Shown here in pieces: positions 37,329 to 47,984 of a stretch of DNA of 64,000 nucleotides. The first letter of the stretch is position 1; each line of letters opens with the position of its first letter. The position numbers and the translations under genes are program-made. The notes beneath the pieces are model-generated. The model ran no database searches and had not been told where the DNA came from. It worked only from the letters and a program-made list of their open reading frames with translations. The DNA is taken from contig CM061233.1 in NCBI GenBank assembly GCA_030844895.1, positions 56,411,453 to 56,475,452 on the forward strand, read 5' to 3'. This stretch comes from Ambrosia x helenae (lineage: Eukaryota; Streptophyta; Magnoliopsida; Asterales; Asteraceae).

Positions 37329-39926
37329 TGTCACACCCTCAAATTCCACTTGCGGGGTTTTACCGCGAGGCGCATGACAAACCAGGATTCAAGTCAACGG
37401 TCACAATAAACAACACTATATGCATAACACAATACTCAAAAGTTATAGTTATAAAAACATAAACTGTAGCGGAAGCTTTAAATGTTTACAACCCAAAAGA
37501 CACAGTTCAAATGTTAAATGAAGACCATGCTCTAAACCCTAGACGCCCGTGCCGACTCGTGCGCCTAGATCCAGTTGTTGCTACCTTAGCGACCTGAGAA
37601 AAACATGCCAAAAGACGTCAACATATAATGCTGGTGAGTTCACAGGTTTGTTCAAAAATGTTATCCAAGTGTTACCATGTCCATACTATATCAATGCTAC
37701 CAAGTACGCTAGCTAGGCGTATGTTTTATTACTACTACGATTGGAAACCATTACTGGACACGTTTAGCAATGTTTAGCATGTTTAGCAGCCCGTAATGTT
37801 CAGCACGATAATGTTCCTGTTCGAGACAATATGCACCCGCCCGGCCCTCCAAGCCGACGAGTGGGGCAGGTCACGCCCAATAGATCTATCCACATTTCCC
37901 CCGTTGTGCAAACCCGCACATTCATGGTTTCCCCCGGGACTTTCCAAAAGATCGTATAGCAATATAAAGTTAAAACCATAGTATGACATATGTTACCAAA
38001 ACTGTTTAGCGCATGTTTTCTCCCCAAAAAGTTAAAGCAGTAAAAGTGGGGCCGTGAACTCACCTTAGATTGCGTTCTTCAATATAAGTAAAGATGTTTA
38101 GCCCTTGATAATCCCTCTACCGGAGATCTATCAAAATGTTCACATAAGTGTTCCGACTAATAACCATAAGGTTATCTAGTCCCCGATTGTCCAGATCATA
38201 ACCAAGTATGTTTTTAAAACGTGTTTAAATGTTTAACCGACACACTAGACCGTCCCGACATCCCGTTGGTGACCCATTACCCTCACTAATCAAGTACACA
38301 TAGATTACATGCAAGGTTCAAGCATAAAACACTTAGTTTGTATCAAAAATCTCATTTCTGCTAACATAGGGTCGAATGTGGCTTTGGGGTGGTCGAAGGT
38401 GGCCTTAACTGGTCGAATGTGGCTTTGAACCTCCACCTTCGCCCCTTTTCCTCCCACCTTCGCCCATTTTAGTTCGTTCGCCCCTTTTGATTCCAGGTTC
38501 GACCCCTGGAACCCACCTTCGCCCGTTCGACTGGCCGAAGGTGTTCCAGGTTCGACCCTACTGTGTTGTTTACTCAAAAACGCGTCCAAAAACATCCGAA
38601 AACATCACGAAACATCATGAGTTACAGCAGTCAAGCATCATTAATATATTCCTACGAAACCCTACCAATTTTACCCCAAAATCTATCCGTTTTACAAGTT
38701 TCCTAAAATAGTAAATTATGGAGATGTCACATCATCATGCATGAAAATATTACCCAATTAGGAAACTTTCTGAAATCAATCAATAATCAGCTCATCATAC
38801 TCGATTCATCATGAACAAGAAACCCTTATCATAACCTTATCATAACTATCCAAAAACAAGCCCTAAATCTAACTAAAAACCCCTTTAATCGTCAAAACAC
38901 CATCAACAATCAAAGGTAACATGTTTCAATCATAACCCATCATTAATAACAGCCCTAGGTTGTTGTCATATCATCTATACAACAAGTAATCATCAAACAA
39001 TGCATAATATCATATTTACACATGTTTAGTTTGCATAAAAACTCATTGTTTATGAATAGGTTTTATTTAGAAAGATATTAGGAAGGTTTTTACCCATAAA
39101 ACATGTTGATATCAGATCTGGACCCTTGGGGTTTAGATTAAAACAAGTCAAAATTGTTTAAAAAGGATTTGTAATGAAGAACACACCTTAGATCTTCACT
39201 TGTAATGATTTAGAGAGTTAGGTTATGAAAAACAAGCTCAAAAACTCCTTCCCCAATGATAATAGCTGATAGAGAGTGTTTGGAGGCGTTTAGGGTTTGT
39301 GAAATGGTGAAAAATGGCTTAGGATGGTATTTATACCAGGTCCAGGTTCGCCCATTTTATGTGGTCGAATGTGGAACTTTTCCACATTCGCCCATTTGTA
39401 ATGGTCGAATGTGGAATCTTTCCACATTCGCCCACTTTGTTTCCACATTCGCCCATTTCTCAAGTTCCATTTCCACATTCGCCCATTATTTCCACATTCA
39501 GGTCATCAGGACTTTTTAACACATGTTAACAGCACTTTTAACACATGTTAACCTTTTTCCAGTTTGTCGTGTTTAACGCATTCTAATACTTCTTAACACA
39601 TAAGCATGCATCCATAGTCTATACTTAGCATATTTAGGCACGTATAATCATTTGTACATCGTTTAAGCAAGCATAAGCATACAATCCACCACACGACCCA
39701 TAATCTACACATATACTTAATTAGTTCATGTAATGTCACCAACGACGGAACCCGGTACTAATGTATTCCCAAAACGACCCCCAATGATCCTCCAGATCAT
39801 TGAACCCTGGACAATCCTAATTTGACCCGACTCAACTAACCCAGTTAAGTTTGTTTATAAACGTTTCTCGCTAAGGTAGACTTAGATGTTACTATTATGT
39901 TTAAGCCGAACATGCCGGGTGTCACA
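37329..39926 (-). mobile_element. 3' LTR of the young gypsy element
   Basis: On the + strand it runs TGTCACACCCTC to GCCGGGTGTCACA (2598 bp). The TATA box (minus strand GGTATAAATACC) is at about 39330-39341. Upstream in the sense direction lie repeats of GGGCGAATGTGG (39345-39500) and a block with AACATGTGTTAAAA. Repeated TTCGCCC/GGTCGAA words also occur at 38370-38560. Confidence 0.93.
37594..38063 (-). other. Predicted leader intron in the LTR, arms paired
   Basis: The donor is CTAAG|GTGAGTTCACGGCCCC and the acceptor is TTTTTCTCAG|GTCGC, 470 nt. GGTGAGTTCAC at the donor and GTGAACTCACC (37633-37643 on the + strand reads its complement) form a perfect 11-bp inverted repeat. GTTGAC lies between the second arm and the acceptor, like a branch point. 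A CCCC...GGGG pair follows the donor. The other LTR has the same at 45617-46086. Confidence 0.6.
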
Positions 39927-39940
39927 TCATCCCCATGTTG
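39927..39940 (-). other. Polypurine tract of the young gypsy element
   Basis: The minus strand reads CAACATGGGGATGA directly before TGTGACACCC. A second copy (CAACGTGGGGATGATGTGACA) lies about 100 bases upstream in the sense direction, near 40030-40045. Confidence 0.75.
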
Positions 39941-40066
39941 AAAGAATTTTCGTCCCGAAAATTGCACGAAGCCCAAAAATGAAACAGACGAAAAGGAAGA
40001 AAACGAAAAGAAAAGTTACCGGTTGTCACATCATCCCCACGTTGAAAGGGAATCTCGCCCCGAGAT

Positions 40067-40255
40067 TCACTCTGCTTCAGTAGTAACATGCCTGGACTCG
40101 AACGCGCGCTTCGGAAAGAGGTGAGGGTACTTAGCCTTCATCTGGTCTTCTCGTTCCCACGTGAACTCCGGTCCACGATCCGAGTTCCAACGAACTTTAA
40201 CGATGTGGATTTTACTCCGCCGAAGGCTACGAATCTTGTAATCCAGAATCTCCAC
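40067..40255 (-). pseudogene. Chromodomain tail of pol, out of frame
   Basis: This 62-residue frame reads MEILDYKIRSLRRSKIHIVK, then RWNSDRGPEFTWERED and KYPHLF. That is a chromodomain-like tail, as found at the end of Tekay-type integrases, where it may guide insertion into heterochromatin. It is cut off from the main frame by a one-base deletion near 40257. The same tail is in frame with VEEPVEIL in the relic at 1-893. Confidence 0.85.
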
Positions 40256-43200
40256 GGTTCCTCCACAATGCGAAGACGATCATCAACCTTGATCTCTTCC
40301 AGTGGTACAACAAGAGATTCGTCAGCCAAACACTTCCTTAAGTTAGACACATGGAAGACGTTATGAACATTACCGAGCTCCGTCGGTAAATCAAGTCTGT
40401 ACGCCACCGGCCCAATCCGTTCCAGGATTGCGAACGGTCCGACGTAACGAGGGTTAAGCTTGCCACGCTTTCCAAAGCGTATGACGCCCTTCCATGGTGA
40501 AACTTTCAGAAGCACCTTGTCCCCAACCTGGAACTCTAGTGGTTTGCGACGGCGATCGGCATAGCTCTTCTGACGATCCCGTGCAGCTGCCAAACGGTTA
40601 CGGATCTGTACGATTTTCTCCGAATTTTCGTACACCAGTTCCGGGCCAGTGAGCTGGCTCTCGCCCACCTCGGCCCAACACAAGGGAGATCGGCATTTCC
40701 GTCCATACAGAGCTTCGAACGGAGCTGCCCCAATACTGGAGTGGTAGCTGTTGTTGTAGGAGAACTCCACCAACGGCAGGTGAGTCTCCCAACCCTTGCC
40801 AAAATCAATGACGCATGCCCGCAGCATGTCCTCCAGTGTTTGTATCGTCCGCTCACTCTGCCCGTCAGTTTGCGGATGATAAGCCGTACTCATATCCAGC
40901 TGAGTACCCAAGGCCTTATGAAGAGCCTTCCAGAAACGCGAAGCAAAGCAGGAATCACGATCAGAAATGATAGAAACAGGCACCCCGTGCCGAGAGACCA
41001 CCTCCTTAAGGTAGAGTCTAGCCAATCGCTCGAGTCCATCCGTTTCCTTAATAGGTATGAAGTGTGCCGATTTCGTCAACCGGTCGACGATCACCCAAAT
41101 CATGTCACAACCACTTGGTGATCTCGGTAACTTGGTGACGAAATCCATCGTGATCTGCTCCCACTTCCATTCTGGAATCTCAGGTTGCTGTAGGAGACCA
41201 GACGGCTTCTGATACTCCACCTTGACCTTAGCACAGGTCAAGCATTTGCTCACATAGGAGGCTATATCAGCCTTCATGTTCGGCCACCAATAAAGTATCT
41301 TCAGATCCTGATACATCTTATCGGAGCCTGGGTGAATAGAATACCGGGATTTGTGAGCCTCGTCCAAGACAAGCTCTCGTAATCCCCCGAGTAAAGGAAC
41401 CCAAACACGCCCAGCGAAGTAGTGTAGGCCATCAGACCTAAGCTCAAGGTGTTTGTCCGCACTGTGCATCGTTTCGGCCTTAAGGTTTTCCTCCTTCAAG
41501 GCATCCACCTGAGCCGAACGGATCCGGTCAGGCAAGGAGGAATGAATGGTAAGCTGCAAGGCTCGGACACGCCGAGGCTTCGCCGACTCCTTCCTGCTCA
41601 AGGCATCCGCCACAACGTTTGCCTTGCCAGGATGATATTTGATCGCACAGTCGTAATCGTTCAAGAGTTCAACCCAACGACGCTGCCGCATGTTTAACAC
41701 CTTCTGGTCGAAAATATGCTGGAGACTCTTGTGATCGGTGTATACTTCACACTTGGTACCGTACAAGTAATGCCTCCAGATTTTCAACGCAAATACTACT
41801 GCACCCAGCTCCAAGTCGTGAGTAGTATAGTTCTTCTCGTGAACCTTGAGTTGACGAGAAGCATAAGCGATAACCTTCCCACGTTGCATTAACACACAGC
41901 CGAGACCCCGAATCGAAGCATCACAGTACACAACGAAATCATCCGTACCCTCTGGTAAGGATAAGATAGGAGCAGAACAAAGTTTAAGCTTCAGCATCTG
42001 AAATGCTGATTCCTGTGGTTCGTCCCAGTCGAACTTTCGATCCTTCTGGGTGAGAGCGGTGAGGGGTTGAGCGATCTTCGAAAATCCCTCGATAAAACGC
42101 CGGTAGTAACCTGCAAGACCTAGGAATTGCCGCACCTCAGATGGCGTCTTTGGTGCTTCCCAGTCTTTAATAGCTTCGATCTTAGCCGGATCGACATGAA
42201 TTCCCAGTTCATTCACCACATGCCCTAGGAATTGAACTTCGCGTAACCAAAAATCACACTTTGAGAACTTAGCATACAACTGCTCCCGTCTCAAAAGTTC
42301 CAAGACCAACCGCAGATGTTCCTCATGATTCGCCTTGTTCTTGGAATAAATCAGAATGTCATCAATGAACACGATAACGAACTTATCAAGGTACGGCTTA
42401 CAAACACGGTTCATCAAATCCATGAACACTGCCGGTGCGTTAGTGAGACCGAAAGGCATGACCAAGAACTCAAAATGGCCATAACGAGTGCGAAAAGCAG
42501 TCTTCTGTATGTCAGCTTCCCTGACGCGTAACTGGTGATAACCGGACCGCAAGTCAATCTTCGAGTAGTAGTTGGAGCCCTGAAGCTGGTCAAAGAGATC
42601 ATCAATGCGAGGGAGAGGATAACGATTCTTGATGGTCACTTTGTTCAGCTCACGGTAATCAATACACATACGAAGGCTCCCATCCTTCTTCTTCACAAAC
42701 AAAATAGGAGCTCCCCACGGGGACGAGCTCGGTCGAATGAAACCCTTTTCCAAGAGTTCCTGTAACTGGCTGGATAACTCTTGCATCTCAGGAGGTGCAA
42801 GACGATACGGAGCTCGGGCAATAGGAGCTGCGCCCGGAGCAAGATCAATACCAAACTCAACCTGACGATGGGGAGGAAGACCAGGCAAATCATCAGGAAA
42901 CACATCAGAAAAGTCACGAACCACCGGAATATCCTCAATCTTCTTCTCATCGTCAGTAGAAACGTTAACAAGTGCCAGAATGGCCGAACAGCCCTTTCGA
43001 AGATACTTACGGGCTTTCATGCTGGAAATGATACTCAGCGGAGCACCGCTTTTCTCGCCGTGGACCGAAAGAATCTCTCCATCGGGGAGAGGGATCCGAA
43101 TAACCTTGTCAAAGCAAACAATCTCTGCGCGATACAACGATAACCAATCCATGCCCACAACGACATCGAAACTACCCAAAGGTACAGGCATAAGGTCAAT

Positions 43201-44485
43201 GGGGAATGACAGACCCGACAGTTCCAAGTGACACTCCCTAAGGATATGAGTCGCCTCGATGTTCTTACCGTTAGCCAATTCTATTAAGTACTTAGCCTCT
43301 AAAGGTGTGGGTACTACATCTAGCAACTGACTAACATCCACAGATACGAAGCTCTTATCGGCACCAGAATCAAATAAGACAGAAACATAGCGATTGTTGA
43401 GAAGGAACGTACCGGTAACTGTGTCTGGATCCTGCCTAGCCTCTGCAGACCCAATGACGAAAGCACGCGCAGTCCTGCCTCCGCCGCCATTCCCGTTACC
43501 GTTCCCGTTTCCGCCCCTCCCATTATCGCCCTGCTTCAGCTTGGGACAATCACGCTTGAAATGTCCCGTGTCACCACAGTTGTAACACCCCTGTCTCCCC
43601 TGAGTCCCCTGAGCAACAGGAGCAGGAGTAGCCGCAGGAGTCTGAGTTGGGGTGAGCGCCACCTTGCAATCCTTAACATGGTGCCCCAACTGATGGCACC
43701 GATGACAACGAGCCCGATCACAATTCCCAGAATGGTGAAAGCCACACTTGTTACACTTGGGATGCTTCCCAACGTATCCACCTGTCTTCTGCGCTGAAGA
43801 CGACCCAGATCCATCAAACTTCTTGGCCGGTTGAGACGGCGCCGGCACTGCACTCTTACCCACGTTCTCCCATTTCCTCTTGTTGCCCTTAGAACCCTTC
43901 ACAGTCGAGCCCTTGGGAGGTAAAGCACCTTCCAGAATCTTCATGTTGGTCATCTTGTGTGCAGAACGGACGACCTCAGCCAGTGTAGGGAGGTTCCCAG
44001 CAGCCACTAACCCAGCAATCTCCGGCACCAACCCAGAGATGTAGTGCTCAATCCTACGGTACTCAGGTATGTGCATGTCAGGACACAACACCGCCAGCTC
44101 ATTGCGTCGCACAGTATACTCTTCAATCTCGGACCCCACCATCTTGTAGTTCCAGACTTCATGTTCCAACTTCTGCACTTCCTCCCTGGGACAGTACTCG
44201 CTCTTCAATAACCGAACAAAATCCGCCCAAAGCATAGCATGAGCTTCTCCAAGCCCATGTTCTGCGTCGTAGCATTCCACCATGTCAAAGCAGGACCCTC
44301 AAATGTCGCAGTGGCATACTTGACTCGGTCCTCAACAGGACAGTTACACATCAAGAAAACAGATTCAACCTTCTCCAACCATCGGAGCAGTCCCACTGCC
44401 CCTTCAGTTCCAGCGAAGTTGTGGGGCTGACAGTCCCTAAACTTCTTGTAAGAACACTGAGGTGGAGGCAGGTTGACAGCAGCAC
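40138..44485 (-). pseudogene. Gag-pol polyprotein of the young gypsy element, two frameshifts
   Basis: The long open part (44283 to 40138) holds the rest of gag, zinc knuckles (CNKCGFHHSGNC and CYNCGDTGHFKRDCP), protease LFDSGADKSF, reverse transcriptase (FVKKKDGSLRMCIDYREL and FIDDILIYSK), RNase H (VVYCDASIRGLG, YTDHKSLQHIF), the integrase HHCC zinc region, and the integrase core (FVTKLPRSPSG, ISDRDSC, HPQTDGQSERTIQ). The gag capsid part (KKFRDCQPHNFAGTEG to TWWNATTQ) lies in another frame at 44485 to about 44252. A one-base deletion near 44250 separates it from the long frame. A second deletion near 40257 cuts off the chromodomain. All catalytic blocks are present and readable, so decay is recent. 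Confidence 0.93.
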
Positions 44486-44564
44486 CTGAAACACGACACA
44501 AAGATAAACCACAAAGGAAACATGACACCCAAGAACGAAACAAGGCAGGTAAGAACCAACTTAC
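44486..44564 (-). other. Predicted 79-nt intron in gag
   Basis: On the minus strand the donor is GGGTG|GTAAGTTGG and the acceptor is CGTGTTTCAG|GTGCTGC. Joining gives GHNAMG followed by GAAVNLPPPQCSYKKF. Because 79 is not a multiple of three, unspliced RNA would lose the gag frame. The related gag at 58946-60067 reads straight through this position with no insert. Confidence 0.75.
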
Positions 44565-44733
44565 CACCCATAGCATTGTGCCCAGCCTGGAAAGCAGCCA
44601 AGGCTATGTTCACTTGCTGTTGAAGCAAGTTGTTCAGCTCTGCTTGGGTCATGTTGATGTTACCACGACCACCGCCACGACCACCGCCGCCACGACCACC
44701 ACCACGACGTCCACCACCACGTGCGCCCGACAT
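44565..44733 (-). pseudogene. Gag N-terminal part, RGG-rich
   Basis: The ATG at 44733 opens MSGARGGGRRGGGRGGGGRG, an arginine-glycine-rich stretch of the kind that binds RNA, followed by NMTQAELNNLLQQQVNIALAAFQAG. It joins the gag core only through the predicted intron at 44486-44564. The start agrees with the homologous gag start at 60067 (MSGRTGGRTGG). Confidence 0.85.
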
Positions 44734-45335
44734 GATCTGACAAATCAGAAATCGAGAGATTCAGATTCACTGCTAGTGTCAACCACTAGTAGCTAGAAAA
44801 GTTACGCCTAGACCCAATCCGGGACTATGCATCCAAGTTCAGAGTCCACTTGAATTCTCATGCATTTCAGTTTATGATTTCGTGTGCACCCGAAATGATA
44901 AACTGCTCTACATGGTCCTCCAAGCTTTCCCTTAGCTTGAACTCAAGTCGCCGAATGTCGGCATCTAGCATCATGCTATCACAAGCATAAGTGCACAAGA
45001 TAATGTGTGAGCAAGTGCGTCTATTGGGGTATGAAAGGGAGATGTCCGAATCCTAGACAGACCCCGAGAGTACGTAAGACTACCCCAACGTACGACACTG
45101 CCGTGCAATAACCAACGAGTCAACTCCTTCTCCTTCAAACCCCGAAGAAGAACATAAGAGTGTATAAAGCCAAGAGTAAGATCGGATGATGTAACAGAGA
45201 AGTGCGATGACGATGTAAGGACACCCCGACAAAGTTAGTACATGTTTCAAACCGACTCAAGTATGTGACCGTCTAATGTGTGCGACTCGGCTATAGACTA
45301 GACTCTAAATGCAGTCCTAGTTCACTATAACCATT

Positions 45336-45348
45336 GGCTCTGATACCA
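45336..45348 (-). other. Primer binding site, initiator tRNA-Met
   Basis: The minus strand reads TGGTATCAGAGCC, three bases inside the 5' LTR. It matches the 3' end of plant initiator tRNA-Met, the usual primer for these elements. Confidence 0.9.
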
Positions 45349-45351
45349 ATC

Positions 45352-47952
45352 TGTCACACCCTCAAATTCCACTTGCGGGGTTTTACCGCGAGGCGCATGA
45401 CAAACCAGGATTCAAGTCAACGGTCACAATAAACAACACTATATGCATAACACAATACTCAAAAGTTATAGTTATAAAAACATAAACTGTAGCGGAAGCT
45501 TTAAATGTTTACAACCCAAAAGACACAGTTCAAATGTTAAATGAAGACCATGCTCTAAACCCTAGACGCCCGTGCCGACTCGTGCGCCTAGATCCAGTTG
45601 TTGCTACCTTAGCGACCTGAGAAAAACATGCCAAAAGACGTCAACATATAATGCTGGTGAGTTCACAGGTTTGTTCAAAAATGTTATCCAAGTGTTACCA
45701 TGTCCATACTATATCAATGCTACCAAGTACGCTAGCTAGGCGTATGTTTTATTACTACTACGATTGGAAACCATTACTGGACACGTTTAGCAATGTTTAG
45801 CATGTTTAGCAGCCCGTAATGTTCAGCACGATAATGTTCCTGTTCGAGACAATATGCACCCGCCCGGCCCTCCAAGCCGACGAGTGGGGCAGGTCACGCC
45901 CAATAGATCTATCCACATTTCCCCCGTTGTGCAAACCCGCACATTCATGGTTTCCCCCGGGACTTTCCAAAAGATCGTATAGCAATATAAAGTTAAAACC
46001 ATAGTATGACATATGTTACCAAAACTGTTTAGCGCATGTTTTCTCCCCCAAAAGTTAAAGCAGTAAAAGTGGGGCCGTGAACTCACCTTAGATTGCGTTC
46101 TTCAATTATAAGTAAAGATGTTTAGCCCTTGATAATCCCTCTACCGGAGATCTATCAAAATGTTCACATAAGTGTTCCGACTAATAACCATAAGGTTATC
46201 TAGTCCCCGATTGTCCAGATCATAACCAAGTATGTTTTTAAAACGTGTTTAAATGTTTAACCGACACACTAGACCGTCCCGACATCCCGTTGGTGACCCA
46301 TTACCCTCACTAATCAAGTACACATAGATTACATGCAAGGTTCAAGCATAAAACACTTAGTTTGTATCAAAAATCTCATTTCTGCTAACATAGGGTCGAA
46401 TGTGGCTTTGGGGTGGTCGAAGGTGGCCTTAACTGGTCGAATGTGGCTTTGAACCTCCACCTTCGCCCCTTTTCCTCCCACCTTCGCCCATTTTAGTTCG
46501 TTCGCCCCTTTTTGATTCCAGGTTCGACCCCTGGAACCCACCTTCGCCCGTTCGACTGGCCGAAGGTGTTCCAGGTTCGACCCTGCTGTGTTGTTTACTA
46601 AAAAACGCGTCCAAAAACATCCGAAAACATCACGAAACATCATGAGTTACAGCAGTCAAGCATCATTAATATATTCCTACGAAACCCTACCAATTTTACC
46701 CCAAAATCTATCCGTTTTACAAGTTTCCTAAAATAGTAAATTATGGAGATGTCACATCATCATGCATGAAAATATTACCCAATTAGGAAACTTTCTGAAA
46801 TCAATCAATAATCAGCTCATCATACTCGATTCATCATGAACAAGAAACCCTTATCATAACCTTATCATAACTATCCAAAAACAAGCCCTAAATCTAACTA
46901 AAAACCCCTTTAATCGTCAAAACACCATCAACAATCAAAGGTAACATGTTTCAATCATAACCCATCATTAATAACAGCCCTAGGTTGTTGTCATATCATC
47001 TATACAACAAGTAATCATCAAACAATGCATAATATCATATTTACACATGTTTAGTTTGCATAAAAACTCATTGTTTATGAATAGGTTTTATTTAGAAAGA
47101 TATTAGGAAGGTTTTTTACCCATAAAACATGTTGATATCAGATCTGGACCCTTGGGGTTTAGATTAAAACAAGTCAAAATTGTTTAAAAAGGATTTGTAA
47201 TGAAGAACACACCTCCGATCTTCACTTGTAATGATTTAGAGAGTTAGGTTATGAAAAACAAGCTCAAAAACTCCTTCCCCAATGATAATAGCTGATAGAG
47301 AGTGTTTGGAGGCGTTTAGGGTTTGTGAAATGGTGAAAAATGGCTAAGGATGGTATTTATACCAGGTCCAGGTTCGCCCATTTTATGTGGTCGAATGTGG
47401 AACTTTTTCACATTCGCCCATTTGTAATGGTCGAATGTGGAATCTTTCCACATTCGCTCACTTTGTTTCCACATTCGCCCATTTCTCAAGTTCCATTTCC
47501 ACATTCGCCCATTATTTCCACATTCAGGTCATCAGGACTTTTTAACACATGTTAACAACACTTTTAACACATGTTAACCTTTTTCCAGTTTGTCGTGTTT
47601 AACGCATTCTAATACTTCTTAACACATAAGCATGCATCCATAGTCTATACTTAGCATATTTAGGCACGTATAATCATTTGTACATCGTTTAAGCAAGCAT
47701 AAGCATACAATCCACCACACGACCCATAATCTACACATATACTTAATTAGTTCATGTAATGTCACCAACGACGGAACCCGGTACTAATGTATTCCCAAAA
47801 CGACTCCCAATGATCCTCCAGATCATTGAACCCTGGACAATCCTAATTTGACCCGACTCAACTAACCCAGTTAAGTTTGTTTATAAACGTTTCTTTCTAA
47901 GGTAGACTTAGATGTTACTATTATGTTTAAGCCGAACATGCCGGGTGTCACA
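45352..47952 (-). mobile_element. 5' LTR of the young gypsy element
   Basis: 2601 bp, near-identical to 37329-39926. Visible differences include TTAG to TCCG near 47215, CGCT to TTCT near 47895, and single-base length changes near 46106, 46510 and 47116. Confidence 0.93.
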
Positions 47953-47984
47953 GTAAGTTCAATTGTGTAATTGTAATTGTGTAA

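Larger units (their letters stand above)
37329..47952 (-). mobile_element. Young Ty3/gypsy chromovirus (Tekay-like), nearly complete
   Basis: It is 10,624 bp with GTAAG duplicated at 37324-37328 and 47953-47957. It has two LTRs of about 2.6 kb, an initiator tRNA-Met primer site, a gag-pol frame and a polypurine tract. By eye the LTRs differ at about a dozen bases plus a few one-base indels, near 0.5 percent. With a commonly used plant rate of 1.3e-8 per site per year this gives roughly 0.2 million years, an estimate only. The order PR-RT-RNase H-INT-chromodomain marks a chromovirus. It sits in an intron of the MULE's Ulp1-like gene, so it is younger than that insertion. Two one-base frameshifts in gag-pol suggest it is not autonomous now. 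Confidence 0.95.
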
